64,000 nt of DNA, from positions 620,001 to 684,000 of the forward strand of contig CAVSOT010000004.1 of NCBI GenBank assembly GCA_963729695.1. Reading direction: 5' to 3'. A model generated the notes under the pieces. That model was not told the origin of the DNA and searched no databases. It worked only from the letters and a program-made list of their open reading frames with translations. Numbering within the stretch: position 1 is the stretch's first letter; each line of letters opens with the position of its first letter. This document shows positions 52,329 to 60,765 of this stretch, piece after piece. Made by a program: the position numbers and the translations under genes. This DNA is from PALSA-693 sp963729695. Its GTDB lineage: Bacteria; Actinomycetota; Acidimicrobiia; Acidimicrobiales; Palsa-688.

Positions 52329-53231
52329 GTGTCTACGACGTGGGCTGGCGACGACGATGCGTTGTCTGCCGGCACCCACGCTGGGCGCACGAGGCAAGAC
52401 CGCCTCGCCGCCTGGGCTTTCGGCCTGCCCGGATCAGACGAGCGGGCCCCAAACCGGGCTCTGCTGGAGCGGCCGTACGAGCACCTTGGGCTCCCGGGCC
52501 GGCTGCGGTCGGCTCTGGAGGAGGTGCATCCGGCGGTCGCCGTGATTGTCTGCCTGGTGGGCTCCGTGCTTCTGATTGCCGCGGTGCTGATCGGTCTCGG
52601 CCTGATGATGGTGCATTTCGGCGCCGATGACCGGATCGGGCATTGGGATGAGCACGTGAATGAGTGGTTCGCCCAGCACCGGGGGCCGATCTGGACCCGG
52701 TTCAGCGGCGACTTCACGTTCCTCGCCGACACGGACGGGGTCGCGGCAGTGACGGTGCTCGTCACTGTGGTTCTTCTCCTGCGCCGCTGGGGCGGGTTCG
52801 CGTGGCTGCTGGCCGCGGGCCTGGCGGTGGAGCTCACTGTGTTCCTGGCCACCAACTACGCCGTCGAGCGCCCGCGCCCATACGTGGCGCACCTCGGCTC
52901 CACCCCCACGACTTCCAGCTGGCCCTCCGGCCACGTCGCTGCCACCACCGTCCTTTACGGCGGGATCGCGGTGCTGATCATGGTGGCGACCTCCAGGCGA
53001 CTGCCCCGCCTTGCCGGCTGGACGGTCGCCGTCGTGCTCATCACTTGCGTGGCTCTGTCGAGGATCTATCGAGGCGACCATCACCCCGTGGACACCTTCG
53101 CCGGGTTCGTCCTGGGCGCGGCAGCCCTGGGGGCGGCCGTCTTCGTCGTCGGAGTCTGGAGCAACCGCCTCCGAACGCGGGGGCGCCGTAGCGCACCCGC
53201 AACGACGGGATCGAACCGGGGGGCGCCGTGA
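52329..53231 (+). CDS. PAP2-family membrane phosphatase
   Basis: 300 residues from GTG 52329 with GAGAGGGGATC directly upstream; the frame is open to 51477 but only this start has a site. Hydrophobic helices bracket the PAP2 residues ERPRP (motif 1), SSWPSGHVAATT (motif 2) and SRIYRGDHHPVDTF (motif 3). Motif 1 lacks the usual leading Lys. Dephosphorylates lipid phosphates such as phosphatidic acid. GTGA overlap with the next gene, a lipid kinase. Confidence 0.85.
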   Translation: MSTTWAGDDDALSAGTHAGRTRQDRLAAWAFGLPGSDERAPNRALLERPYEHLGLPGRLRSALEEVHPAVAVIVCLVGSVLLIAAVLIGLGLMMVHFGADDRIGHWDEHVNEWFAQHRGPIWTRFSGDFTFLADTDGVAAVTVLVTVVLLLRRWGGFAWLLAAGLAVELTVFLATNYAVERPRPYVAHLGSTPTTSSWPSGHVAATTVLYGGIAVLIMVATSRRLPRLAGWTVAVVLITCVALSRIYRGDHHPVDTFAGFVLGAAALGAAVFVVGVWSNRLRTRGRRSAPATTGSNRGAP

Positions 53232-54115
53232 CGTCGATCGCCGTGGTAGCCCATAAAAAGAAATCCTTCGGCGGTGGCCTGGAGGAGCTTCGGCGCCTCT
53301 TGGCGGATCGCGGCTTTACGGAACCGATTTGGTACGAGGTCGCCAAAAGCCGCAAGGCGCCCGCCGTGGCCCGCCGGGCAGTCAACGACGGAGCGGACCT
53401 CTTGCTGCTGTGGGGTGGCGATGGGACCGTGCAGCGCTGCATCGAGGCCCTGGCCGGATAGAACGTGACGATCGCGATCCTGCCGGCCGGTACGGCCAAT
53501 CTCCTGGCCAGCAACCTTGGGCTCCCGATGGATCTGCCCGGGGCCGTGGACGTCGCACTCGACGGAAGCCGGCGTCTCCTGGACGTGGGAGTGCTCAACG
53601 GTGAGCGCTTCGCCGTCATGGCCGGTGCCGGGTTCGACGCGGTCCTGATGCAGAACACCAACCGCGCCCTCAAGGATCGCCTCGGTCGTCTCGCCTATCT
53701 GTGGAGCGGGGCACGGGCCATCCGCTCGAAGTCCGTGAGAATGCGGGTCGACATCGACGGTAGGCCCTTGTTCGACGGCCGGGCCAGCTGCCTCCTGCTC
53801 GGGAACTTTGGGACAATCACTGGCAACCTAACCGTCTTTGCCGCAGCCGAGCCCGACGACGGCTTGCTGGAGTTCGCGGTGGTGACCGCCAGCTGCCCGA
53901 TCCAGTGGGCCAGAGTCCTCACTGCCCCGACTGCTGGTAGAGCTGACCGGTCGCGATTCGTCCGCAAGAACCGCGGTCAGCGCGTCGCCGTGGAAATGGA
54001 CCGGCCCATCGCCTACGAGCTCGACGGGGGCGCCCGGAAAGCGACGAAGCGCCTGCACGGTGCCGTCGAAGTAGGCGCCATCACGGTATGCGTCGCCGAA
54101 GCGGGCCGGCGATGA
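53228..54115 (+). pseudogene. Diacylglycerol/lipid kinase with an in-frame TAG
   Basis: GTG 53228 overlaps the PAP2 stop (GTGA). N-terminal AVVAHKKKSFGGGLEELRRLLAD and the ATP-loop GGDGTVQRCIEAL, then TAG at 53459-53461, immediately followed in the same frame by NVTIAILPAGTANLLASNLG and the rest of the catalytic fold to 54115. No shift is involved: one codon (probably CAG or CGG) reads TAG between two conserved motifs. Family DAGK_cat (YegS/LCB5). Without readthrough, only 77 residues are made. Last residues overlap the YihY gene (ATGA). Confidence 0.85.
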
Positions 54116-55077
54116 GCACCGCGAGCCTGGTGCCCGAAACGTTCGACCTGTCGGGCGACGACGCGTGGACAACGCTGTCGCACGTCGGGAAGCGCCGGCT
54201 CCTCAAGGATGCGTTCATCCGGATGCGGGTGGCCGACGGCTTCAGCCACGCTCGCTCGATCGCCTTCATGACGACCCTCGTGGCCGTTCAGGGCGTGATC
54301 GGCCTGGTCGGACTGGCCAGCCTGTTCGACAAGGGGTCGATCGGCACCATGGTGGTCGCCACCGTCAGGCGCGCCGTACCAGGAGCGGCGGGCCAGGTCC
54401 TGACCAGCGCCGTCGCCCAGGCCCATAAGACCGCCTCAGAGCACCGCTACACCGCCCTTGTCCTCGGTTTGGCCGGATCGCTCCTGACCGCGACCACGGT
54501 GATAGGACAGCTCGAACGCGGCCTCAACCGCCTCTACGGAATCGAGCGGGACCGGCCGACCATGCAGAAATACGGACTGGCGCTGATGTTCGCCATTAGC
54601 GCCGGTACCCTCGTCACCCTCGCCTTCGGCTGCTTGGCCTTCGGCCGAGAGATCTTCCATACCAGCAATGGTACGCTCAACACGGCGTGGGCGATCGGGC
54701 GTTGGCCTTTAGGCCTGACGCTGATCGCGGTGGCGGTGACCGTTCTGTTCTGCTGGTCGCCCCGCCGCCGACAACCCCGCCTGTCGTGGCTGGCATTCGG
54801 GGCGGGGATGTCGGTGCTGCTGTGGACTGTCGTAACCGTCGGCCTGGGTGTGTTCTACCGATTCAGCTCGTCGTTTGGTGAGACCTATGGCCCGCTCGCC
54901 GGCCTCATCGCCCTTCTCCTCTGGTGTCTCCTGTCCGCCATGGCGCTGTTGTTCGGGGCATCGGTGGCGGCGCAGCTCGAATCGGTCCGAGCCGGGGGCC
55001 CGGCGCCTCAGGACGCCGAGAAGGTAGCCGAGTCCGAACCCGACGCCGACCAGACCCCGGTACCGGTCCCATCATGA
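54112..55077 (+). CDS. YihY/UPF0761-family membrane protein
   Basis: 321 residues from ATG 54112. Six hydrophobic helices with the family pattern DAFIRMRVADGFSHARSIAF, HRYTALVLGLAGSLLTATTV, QLERGLNRLYGIERDRPTMQKY, and LPxLG-type late helices (FSSSFGETYGPLAGLIALLL). Acidic C-terminal tail. Often called BrkB/RNase-BN-like, although not an RNase; function unknown. Located in a lipid-phosphate gene run. Confidence 0.85.
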   Translation: MSTASLVPETFDLSGDDAWTTLSHVGKRRLLKDAFIRMRVADGFSHARSIAFMTTLVAVQGVIGLVGLASLFDKGSIGTMVVATVRRAVPGAAGQVLTSAVAQAHKTASEHRYTALVLGLAGSLLTATTVIGQLERGLNRLYGIERDRPTMQKYGLALMFAISAGTLVTLAFGCLAFGREIFHTSNGTLNTAWAIGRWPLGLTLIAVAVTVLFCWSPRRRQPRLSWLAFGAGMSVLLWTVVTVGLGVFYRFSSSFGETYGPLAGLIALLLWCLLSAMALLFGASVAAQLESVRAGGPAPQDAEKVAESEPDADQTPVPVPS

Positions 55078-55129
55078 CCCGCACCGGGTCTGCTGCAGGC
55101 GTCTGCGCTGGAGGCGGTCGTCGAGAAAG

Positions 55130-56056
55130 ATGCTGATCATCGGGATCACCGCCAGCCTCATGGCGGTCACGGGAACGTCAGTCTGGCTGGCTGCCCGCCA
55201 CTGGACCGCGTTCGAGCTGGAACCCCGGGTTACACCCGAGCACATCCGGGCCGAGGTGCAGCGCCACCCGCGGGCCGCCGCGATGGTCAGCTCGCGCCTG
55301 GACCCGAACTCCGCTACCGGCCTGGCGCTCACGGCGGCGCTGATCGTCCTGATCGCCGGGGCGGTCGCCTTCGGGCTGCTGATTTGGATGATCCGCAGCA
55401 ACATTGGCTTCGCCCACCTCGACCTTGGCGCGGCCCGCTTCGCCGCCGACCATGCCACCCCGGCCTCGACCCGGCTGCTCCGGGACGTGTCGGTATTGGG
55501 CGGTGCCGTATTCCTCGGGCCTTTCGCCGGCGTGTTGTGTCTGGCCATGGTCCGGCCCGAGCGGCTGCTCGCCGTGATCGGCTTTCTCGTCCTGACCGTC
55601 GGAGGTCAGTTCGCGATCGTCGACCTGATCAAATGGATCGTCGATCGAACTCGCCCCGATATCGACCAGCTCACGAACTTCAGCGGTCCTTCTTTCCCTT
55701 CTGGTCACGCCGCTGCGTCTGCAGCCAGCTTCGCCGCGTTCGCCCTCCTCGTCGGCATCGGACGATCCCCAAGGGCGAGGGCGATTCTGGCTGCGATCGC
55801 AGCAGCGCTCGCCGTCGGCATCGCCGCCAGTCGGGTCTTCCTCGGAGTGCACTGGTTGAGCGACGTGCTGGCGGGATTGGCGTTCGGATGGGCCTGGTTC
55901 GCGCTCTGCTCCATCGCCTTTGGCGGACGTCTGCTCCACTTCGGGGCCCCGGCCGAACAAGCCCAACGGATCGTCGAGTCGGATCAACAACATGCGCCTA
56001 TCGGGTCGAGCGGGGTAACAGGGTCCTCCTCTTGCCAGGCGTCGTGGCCGGGATGA
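55130..56056 (+). CDS. Second PAP2-family membrane phosphatase
   Basis: 308 residues from ATG 55130 (GAGAAAG upstream), 52 bp after the YihY gene. N-terminal helix and a soluble loop, then the full PAP2 signature: KWIVDRTRPDID (motif 1 with Lys), SFPSGHAAASAA (motif 2), SRVFLGVHWLSDVLAG (motif 3). More canonical than the one at 52.3 kb. Probably an undecaprenyl- or phosphatidic-type lipid phosphatase. Confidence 0.88.
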   Translation: MLIIGITASLMAVTGTSVWLAARHWTAFELEPRVTPEHIRAEVQRHPRAAAMVSSRLDPNSATGLALTAALIVLIAGAVAFGLLIWMIRSNIGFAHLDLGAARFAADHATPASTRLLRDVSVLGGAVFLGPFAGVLCLAMVRPERLLAVIGFLVLTVGGQFAIVDLIKWIVDRTRPDIDQLTNFSGPSFPSGHAAASAASFAAFALLVGIGRSPRARAILAAIAAALAVGIAASRVFLGVHWLSDVLAGLAFGWAWFALCSIAFGGRLLHFGAPAEQAQRIVESDQQHAPIGSSGVTGSSSCQASWPG

Positions 56057-56083
56057 CCGGCCCGCGGGCGGGAGCTGGCTCGG

Positions 56084-56571
56084 GTGTGGTGGGTGGTGTT
56101 GATGTCGTTGTGGGTTTGGATCGATGATTCCCTCGACGCGGCCGAACTCGTTGTCGGCGCCGTGGTTGCGGTCCTGGGGGCGCTATTGGCTGAGCTGGCC
56201 CAATATCAGTCGGGAAGCCACATCCGCATCCGCCTCGAGTGGCTGCGGGGGCGTGGAAGCTCCCTGACCAGGTCGTTCGTGACACCGGGATCGTCCTTGC
56301 CGCCCTTTGGCGGACCGTCTGCACAGGCCAACAAGCGCCGAGCAGTTTCCGCGATGTCCCGGTCCGGGTGGGTGACGACAGCCCGGAAGGCGATACCCGG
56401 CAGACGTTGCTGATCGCGGCAGCGTCGGTGGCACCGAACACGATCGCGCTCGGCCTCGATCAAGAACGGAATGTGATGGTCGTGCACTATCTCATCCCTC
56501 CTGCGGCTGCTGCTCATCGTCGTGCTCTCACGACACCAAGTTGGCGGCGTGTGGACCAGAAGGAGACCTGA
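56084..56571 (+). pseudogene. mnhE: Mrp/Mnh antiporter subunit E, one frameshift
   Basis: From GTG 56084: WWVVLMSLWVWIDDSLDAAELVVGAVVAVLGALLAEL, then after a shift near 56245 the other frame: AAGAWKLPDQVVRDTGIVLA, TLLIAAASVAPNTIALGLDQERNVMVVHYL. The SVAPNTIALGLDxExxxMVVHYL end is the classic MnhE signature. Part of a multisubunit cation/proton antiporter operon with F and G following. Confidence 0.8.
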
Positions 56572-56578
56572 GCGGCAT

Positions 56579-56827
56579 ATGGCATTCATCGTGGCAGCCG
56601 TCGCCATGCTGGTGGCCATGATCCCGATCGGGATCGTCGTCTGGCGCGGGCCCACGATGGAAGCCGTCGCGGCCTACCAAGCCGTCAGCTCCATCCTGGT
56701 GATGAGGCTGATCCTTCTACCTGAAGGTTTCCAGCGTTCGGGCCTGTTCGAGTTTCCCGTCCCCGCCTCCTTGCTGCTCCTGGGCGGCGGGCTCGTCTTC
56801 GTGCACGCACTGGAGCGCTGGCTGTGA
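56579..56827 (+). CDS. mnhF: Mrp/Mnh antiporter subunit F-like
   Basis: 82 residues from ATG 56579, 7 bp after mnhE. Three hydrophobic helices: VAAVAMLVAMIPIGIVVWRG, AVAAYQAVSSILVMRLILLP and FPVPASLLLLGGGLVFVHALE. Size and order are right for MnhF. Overlaps mnhG by 4 bp (GTGA). Confidence 0.75.
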   Translation: MAFIVAAVAMLVAMIPIGIVVWRGPTMEAVAAYQAVSSILVMRLILLPEGFQRSGLFEFPVPASLLLLGGGLVFVHALERWL

Positions 56828-57226
56828 CCGCACATGCCGTCGCGGCCGACATCCTGCTCGGCGCGGCGGTGCTGGTCGTGCTGGCCTCCGCCCTCGGGTT
56901 ACTCCTCATGCAGGACGTCTACCGGAAGGCCCACTTCATCACGCCCATCTCGCTGGTGGCCCCGATTCTGGTCGCGGTGGCGGTGACCGTGCAGGAAGGG
57001 TACCGGGAGGCCACCGGGCAGACGTGGCTGGCGGTGGCCGTCCTCGCCGTGGCCGGGCCATTTCTCTGCCATGCCACCGTCCGCCGCGGCACACATTCGC
57101 GAGCATGGGGACTGGCGAAACCCCAGCCCGCACGACGCCAGAGGGCACGGTGCAGTTGGAAACCGAGCCAACGACGACAGGGGGGCCGAACCCGGTCGCC
57201 TCGACTCCGCGGAGGGCGAGCCGTGA
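56824..57226 (+). pseudogene. mnhG: Mrp/Mnh antiporter subunit G, one frameshift
   Basis: GTG 56824. ILLGAAVLVVLASALGLLLM, DVYRKAHFITPISLVAPILV and TWLAVAVLAVAGPFLCHATVRR, then a shift near 57090 into AHIREHGDWRNPSPHD and a short tail to TGA 57226. The AH(I/A)REHGDWR end is typical for MnhG. Overlaps the next frame start (GTGA). Confidence 0.75.
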
Positions 57227-58477
57227 TGCCGTGGGGGCTGGCCGCGGTGCACCCCCCGGCGGCCAGCTGGCTGATCACGCTGCTGCAGGCCACCCTGCTA
57301 GCGCTGGTTGCAATCGGCGCCACCATGGTGGTGCTCATGCGACACCCGGTCCGCCAAGTGGTGGTCCTCAGCACCGGTATGCGTCCTCTTCTCGGGGGTC
57401 ATGGTCGAGCTTGGGCTTTACGCGGTGGTTCGCGTCTACTGGTCCTCCTTCGCAAGCGCGCTGGGCCGCCCCGCCACCATCACAACCGTGTTCCTCGCTC
57501 TCGGCACCCTGACCGCGGTCGTTGGAGCCTTGTACTGCTTCCGCCAGCGCCATCTCAAGCGATTGCTGGCCTTCTCGACGGTCAGCCACGCCGGTCTCTT
57601 CCTTATCGGATTTGCTCTGTTGAGCCCCCTGGGGCTCACCGGGACTGCCGTCTACGTGATCGGCCATGGACTCGTCAAGGCCGCCCTGTTCCTCTGCGTC
57701 GGGATCGTCCTGCATCGGCTCGGATCGGTCGACGAGACCGCTCTGCACGGTCGGGGCCGCTCTCTGCGGATAACCGGGGTGATCTTCGTGCTCGCCGGTC
57801 TGGGACTCATCGACACCCCGCCCTTCGCCACCTACCTCGGAGCCGGCTGGATCGGCGACAGCGCGACAGCCCACTCGTACCCGTGGGTCACCGCAGTGAT
57901 CGTCGCTTCGTCAATCGTCGTCGGAGGCGCCGTGCTCCGCGTCGCGGGCGGGGTCTTTTACGGCCTCGTCGACCCCCCGCCCGAAGACGGCCGGATGAAA
58001 CGGGAGGCATCGGAGGAGACCTCCGAGACCGAATCGGGCAAGCACCACACTCCGCTCACCATGATCGTGCCGGCTGCTGTGCTCGTCGCCCTGGCGCTTG
58101 CCGTCGGACTGGCTCCGCATCTCGGTCGCGCCGTCCAGGACGCCGCCGTCCGTGTGGAGGACCAGGCCGCCTACAACGCCAGCGTCTTGTCCAACCAGCA
58201 CACCGTCCACCCGACAGCGGCGGCACGTCCCGAGAGCACCGGCGTCACGGCCCTTACCCTGGCAGGGTCATTCGCGACCCTCGCCGGGAGCATTCTGTTG
58301 GCTGCGTTCGTCCTCTACCGGCGCCGACTGCCCCGACCCCGCTGGCTGGGTCGGGCCGACGTCAGGCTCACTCCCATCCTGGACAGCCTGCAGAGCGGAA
58401 TCGTCAACGACTACACCACCTGGCTCGTCCTCGGCCGGGCCTGCCTCGGCGGCGGCCTCGCCGTCGGTCTTCGTTAG
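57223..58477 (+). pseudogene. Deletion fusion of an Mrp DUF4040-like subunit to the C-terminal part of MrpD/NuoN-type subunit
   Basis: Starts GTG 57223 with SWLITLLQATLLALVAIGATMVVLMRHPVRQ, a DUF4040 (MrpA-end/MbhD-like) start, up to VVVLST near 57375. There the frame changes and the sequence is APVCVLFSGVMVELGLYAVVR, then HLKRLLAFSTVSHAGLFLIG and GHGLVKAALFLCVGIVLHRL: the central to C-terminal part of a proton-pumping MrpD/MrpA/NuoN-like subunit, with the conserved Lys/His (VSHAGL, GHGLVKAALFL). MnhB, MnhC and the N-terminal half of MnhD are absent. An internal deletion of about 1.5-2 kb or a chimeric join explains this. Confidence 0.7.
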
Positions 58478-58541
58478 AGGGACCGCGGCGGGCCCTTAGG
58501 GTCATGGGTCCAGGTAGGGCAAACTTGGGTACTACCGACCT

Positions 58542-58841
58542 ATGGCGAAGCGTCGTGTATGGGTGTGTGCCAAATGCAAGAATGCCCGGTGCCTCACCGC
58601 GTTCCTGAAAGGCAGTGATGGCCCCAAGGTTCGTAAGGTCGGCTGCCAGAAGATCTGTAAGGGTCCCGTCGCCGGAGTGGAGGTGAACGGTCAAATGGAA
58701 TGGTTTGCTCGGGTGGACGAAGCCAAGCCGATGGTGGCTCTGCTTAGAGTTGCGCAATCACATCCCAAGCGGAAGCAGCTGCCCCGGTCACTGGAGCGTC
58801 GCCGAGTCACTCGTCGGTCGGGTCGACCGCCGGCTGGTTGA
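58542..58841 (+). CDS. Thioredoxin-like [2Fe-2S] ferredoxin family protein
   Basis: 99 residues from ATG 58542. Four Cys-rich positions, VCAKCKNARC and VRKVGCQKICKGPVAGVEVNG, match the C..C / GCxxxCxxGP pattern of thioredoxin-fold [2Fe-2S] ferredoxins, followed by MEWFARVDEAKPMVALL. The basic C-terminal tail overlaps the next gene's coding start region. Adjacent flavin reductase suggests an electron-transfer pair. Confidence 0.7.
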   Translation: MAKRRVWVCAKCKNARCLTAFLKGSDGPKVRKVGCQKICKGPVAGVEVNGQMEWFARVDEAKPMVALLRVAQSHPKRKQLPRSLERRRVTRRSGRPPAG

Positions 58842-58842
58842 A

Positions 58843-59337
58843 ATGCGAAACGCCTACCGAGCCTTCGAGGTCCTCGCGGCAGAACTCGACTATCCCATGT
58901 TCATTGTCACTGCCATGGCTGCCGGAGAGCGTTCCGGCTGCCTCGTCGGTTTCGTGACCCAGGCGAGCATCGAACCACCGACGCTGATCGTGCTTCTTTC
59001 CAAACAGAACCGTACGTTCTCGGTAGCGCGGGGCGCCGAGGTCCTAGCGGTACATTTCCTCCATACGGGCAACCTCGAACTCGCTGCTCTGTTCGGCGAG
59101 CAAACCGGAGATGAAACAGACAAGTTTCGACTCTGCGAGTGGAAGGAAGGACCGCACGGAGTACCCCTGCTACTCGAAACCAGAGGCTGGGTGGTAGGGA
59201 GTATCCAGGCGAGACTTGATTCCGGCGATCACGTGGCTCATCTCATCGACGTTGGCCAAGCCGACTTCGGTCAGTCAGAGCGCGGTTTCCTTCCCTTCAC
59301 GGCGGTCAAAGAAATGAAGCCTGGCCACCCCGGCTAG
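58843..59337 (+). CDS. Flavin reductase-like domain protein
   Basis: 164 residues from ATG 58843, 1 bp after the ferredoxin stop. FIVTAMAAGERSGCLVGFVTQASIEPPTL is the FMN-binding pattern of flavin reductase (HpaC/NtaB-like) proteins, followed by LLSKQNRTFSVARGAEVLAVHFL. Supplies reduced flavin or is an F420/FMN enzyme. Downstream it faces the GT2 operon end to end. Confidence 0.85.
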   Translation: MRNAYRAFEVLAAELDYPMFIVTAMAAGERSGCLVGFVTQASIEPPTLIVLLSKQNRTFSVARGAEVLAVHFLHTGNLELAALFGEQTGDETDKFRLCEWKEGPHGVPLLLETRGWVVGSIQARLDSGDHVAHLIDVGQADFGQSERGFLPFTAVKEMKPGHPG

Positions 59338-59464
59338 GGCCACGTCGACCGGTTCTCGGGGACACGACCCTGTATCCCGAGCATTTCGCTTCCACACCCC
59401 TGCCGGGATCCGATACACGCCGGCGCCAGGGGGCACCCGAATGGAGTATCAATCGGCGCTGAAT

Positions 59465-60169
59465 TTAGGAGCCTGTGGGGGTATTGAGAGCGGCGAGAGT
59501 GGCGGCGAAGCCGTGGTGGCATCGGCCCTCGAGGCGTCCGCTGGTGGAGACGATGAGCTGTTGGGTTCGTTCGATGATGACGCCTGGTGTATGGCGGAGT
59601 TGTTGGATGAGGTGGTGGTCTTCGTGGGCGGAGTCTGGGGGGAAGCCGCCGGCTCGCAGGTAGACATCGGCTCGAAGGCCCAGGTTGGCGCCGTGCACAT
59701 GGTTGTGGGAACCGTCGTCGAAGAGTTGCTTTTGGTAGTCGAGGTCGAATGCCCGGCGAAGTTCGGTGCTGGCGGTGGGGCCGTCGAGTCGGACCACGCC
59801 GAGTACGACATCGGCGCCGCGGCGGGCCAGGTCGAGTTGGTGGCGCAGCCAGGTGGGTTCGACCCGGGTGTCGGCGTCGGTGCTGGCCAGCCATAACGTG
59901 GGGGGGTTAGGTTCGTCGCCGATGAGGGCTTGGAAGCCGACGGCGCGCGAGATGCCCACGTTGCGGGCGGTGATCGTAAGGCTGTTGACGCCGAGCTGCC
60001 GGCACCTGTCGTGGCTGGCGTCACTGCAGTCGTCGAGCACGACGAGAATGTTGACCGGGAGGCCGGCCAGGGGGGCGGCCGCCTGGAGGGCGATAAGGCA
60101 GTCAGCCAGCGCACCCTCCTCGTTGTGGGCGGGTACGACCACCCCGACCCGGTTGATCTGGCTGGTCAC
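59465..60169 (-). CDS. Family 2 glycosyltransferase
   Basis: 234 residues from ATG 60169 (ATGA overlap with the methyltransferase). VGVVVPAHNEEGALADCLIA, VVLDDCSDAS (DxD-like Asp), LASTDADTRVEPTWL (DAD motif), HVHGANLGLRADVYLRAGGF and HEDHHLIQQL give a complete GT-A fold with the ED(H/D) catalytic region. Last gene of the operon; it adds a sugar to an unknown acceptor. Confidence 0.9.
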   Translation of the reverse strand: MTSQINRVGVVVPAHNEEGALADCLIALQAAAPLAGLPVNILVVLDDCSDASHDRCRQLGVNSLTITARNVGISRAVGFQALIGDEPNPPTLWLASTDADTRVEPTWLRHQLDLARRGADVVLGVVRLDGPTASTELRRAFDLDYQKQLFDDGSHNHVHGANLGLRADVYLRAGGFPPDSAHEDHHLIQQLRHTPGVIIERTQQLIVSTSGRLEGRCHHGFAATLAALNTPTGS

Positions 60170-60765
60170 GACGGGATCAGCCCTGTGCGAGAGGCGATCG
60201 AGCGACCGTCACGGCTCCATACGGCCAGCCGGAAGTCCGCTTCGACATGGCTGCAGATCTGGTCCAGTCCGTGCTCGGCCGCGGTCTGCTCGACGATGTG
60301 GTGGACGTGGTCGCCGGCGAGGGGGTAGTCCTCGACGGGGTGACGCCAGTGGACGGCGACGAGATCGCGGGCGGCGGTCACAGCCAGCGTGGCCATCCGC
60401 TGACAGTCGTTTTCGTCGAGGTAGTAGCCCAGCTCGGACAGCACGACGAGGTCGAAGCGGCCGGACGGCCAGTCGGCGGGGACGGAACCCTGTCGAAGTT
60501 GTACGTAGGGGGGCAGGACGGTCCGGGCCTCCTGGAGGGCAGCCGCGGAGATGTCCATGGCCAGCACCCGGTCGCTGCGGGTGGCCAGCAGGCTGGTGAG
60601 AAGGCCGACAGAGCAGCCGGGCTCGAAGATCGAAGCGTAGTGCTGGTCGGGCAGGGCGGCCGTGGTCAGCTGCCGTTTGCGGGTCTCATACCATCGGGTG
60701 CGGAACCCCCAAGGATCGGAGTGACGCCGATACAGGTTGTCGAAGTACGGTTGCCCGAGGGTCAT
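60166..60765 (-). CDS. SAM-dependent methyltransferase, NodS-like
   Basis: 199 residues from ATG 60765. YFDNLYRRHSDPWGFRTRWYETRKRQLT is the NodS/SMc-type N-terminus; FEPGCSVGLLTSLLA is the SAM loop (E/DxGCSxG), MDISAAALQEAR motif II, VLSELGYYLDENDCQ motif IV. NodS N-methylates deacetylated chito-oligosaccharides in rhizobia. The neighbouring PIG-L deacetylase makes an analogous N-methylation plausible (inference). Overlaps at both ends. Confidence 0.87.
   Translation of the reverse strand: MTLGQPYFDNLYRRHSDPWGFRTRWYETRKRQLTTAALPDQHYASIFEPGCSVGLLTSLLATRSDRVLAMDISAAALQEARTVLPPYVQLRQGSVPADWPSGRFDLVVLSELGYYLDENDCQRMATLAVTAARDLVAVHWRHPVEDYPLAGDHVHHIVEQTAAEHGLDQICSHVEADFRLAVWSRDGRSIASRTGLIPS

Noticed and set aside
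53203..53230. T-arm-like GGTTCGATCCC on the minus strand, possible tRNA
   Set aside because: No complementary T stem or acceptor partner; it is coding for the PAP2 C-terminus.
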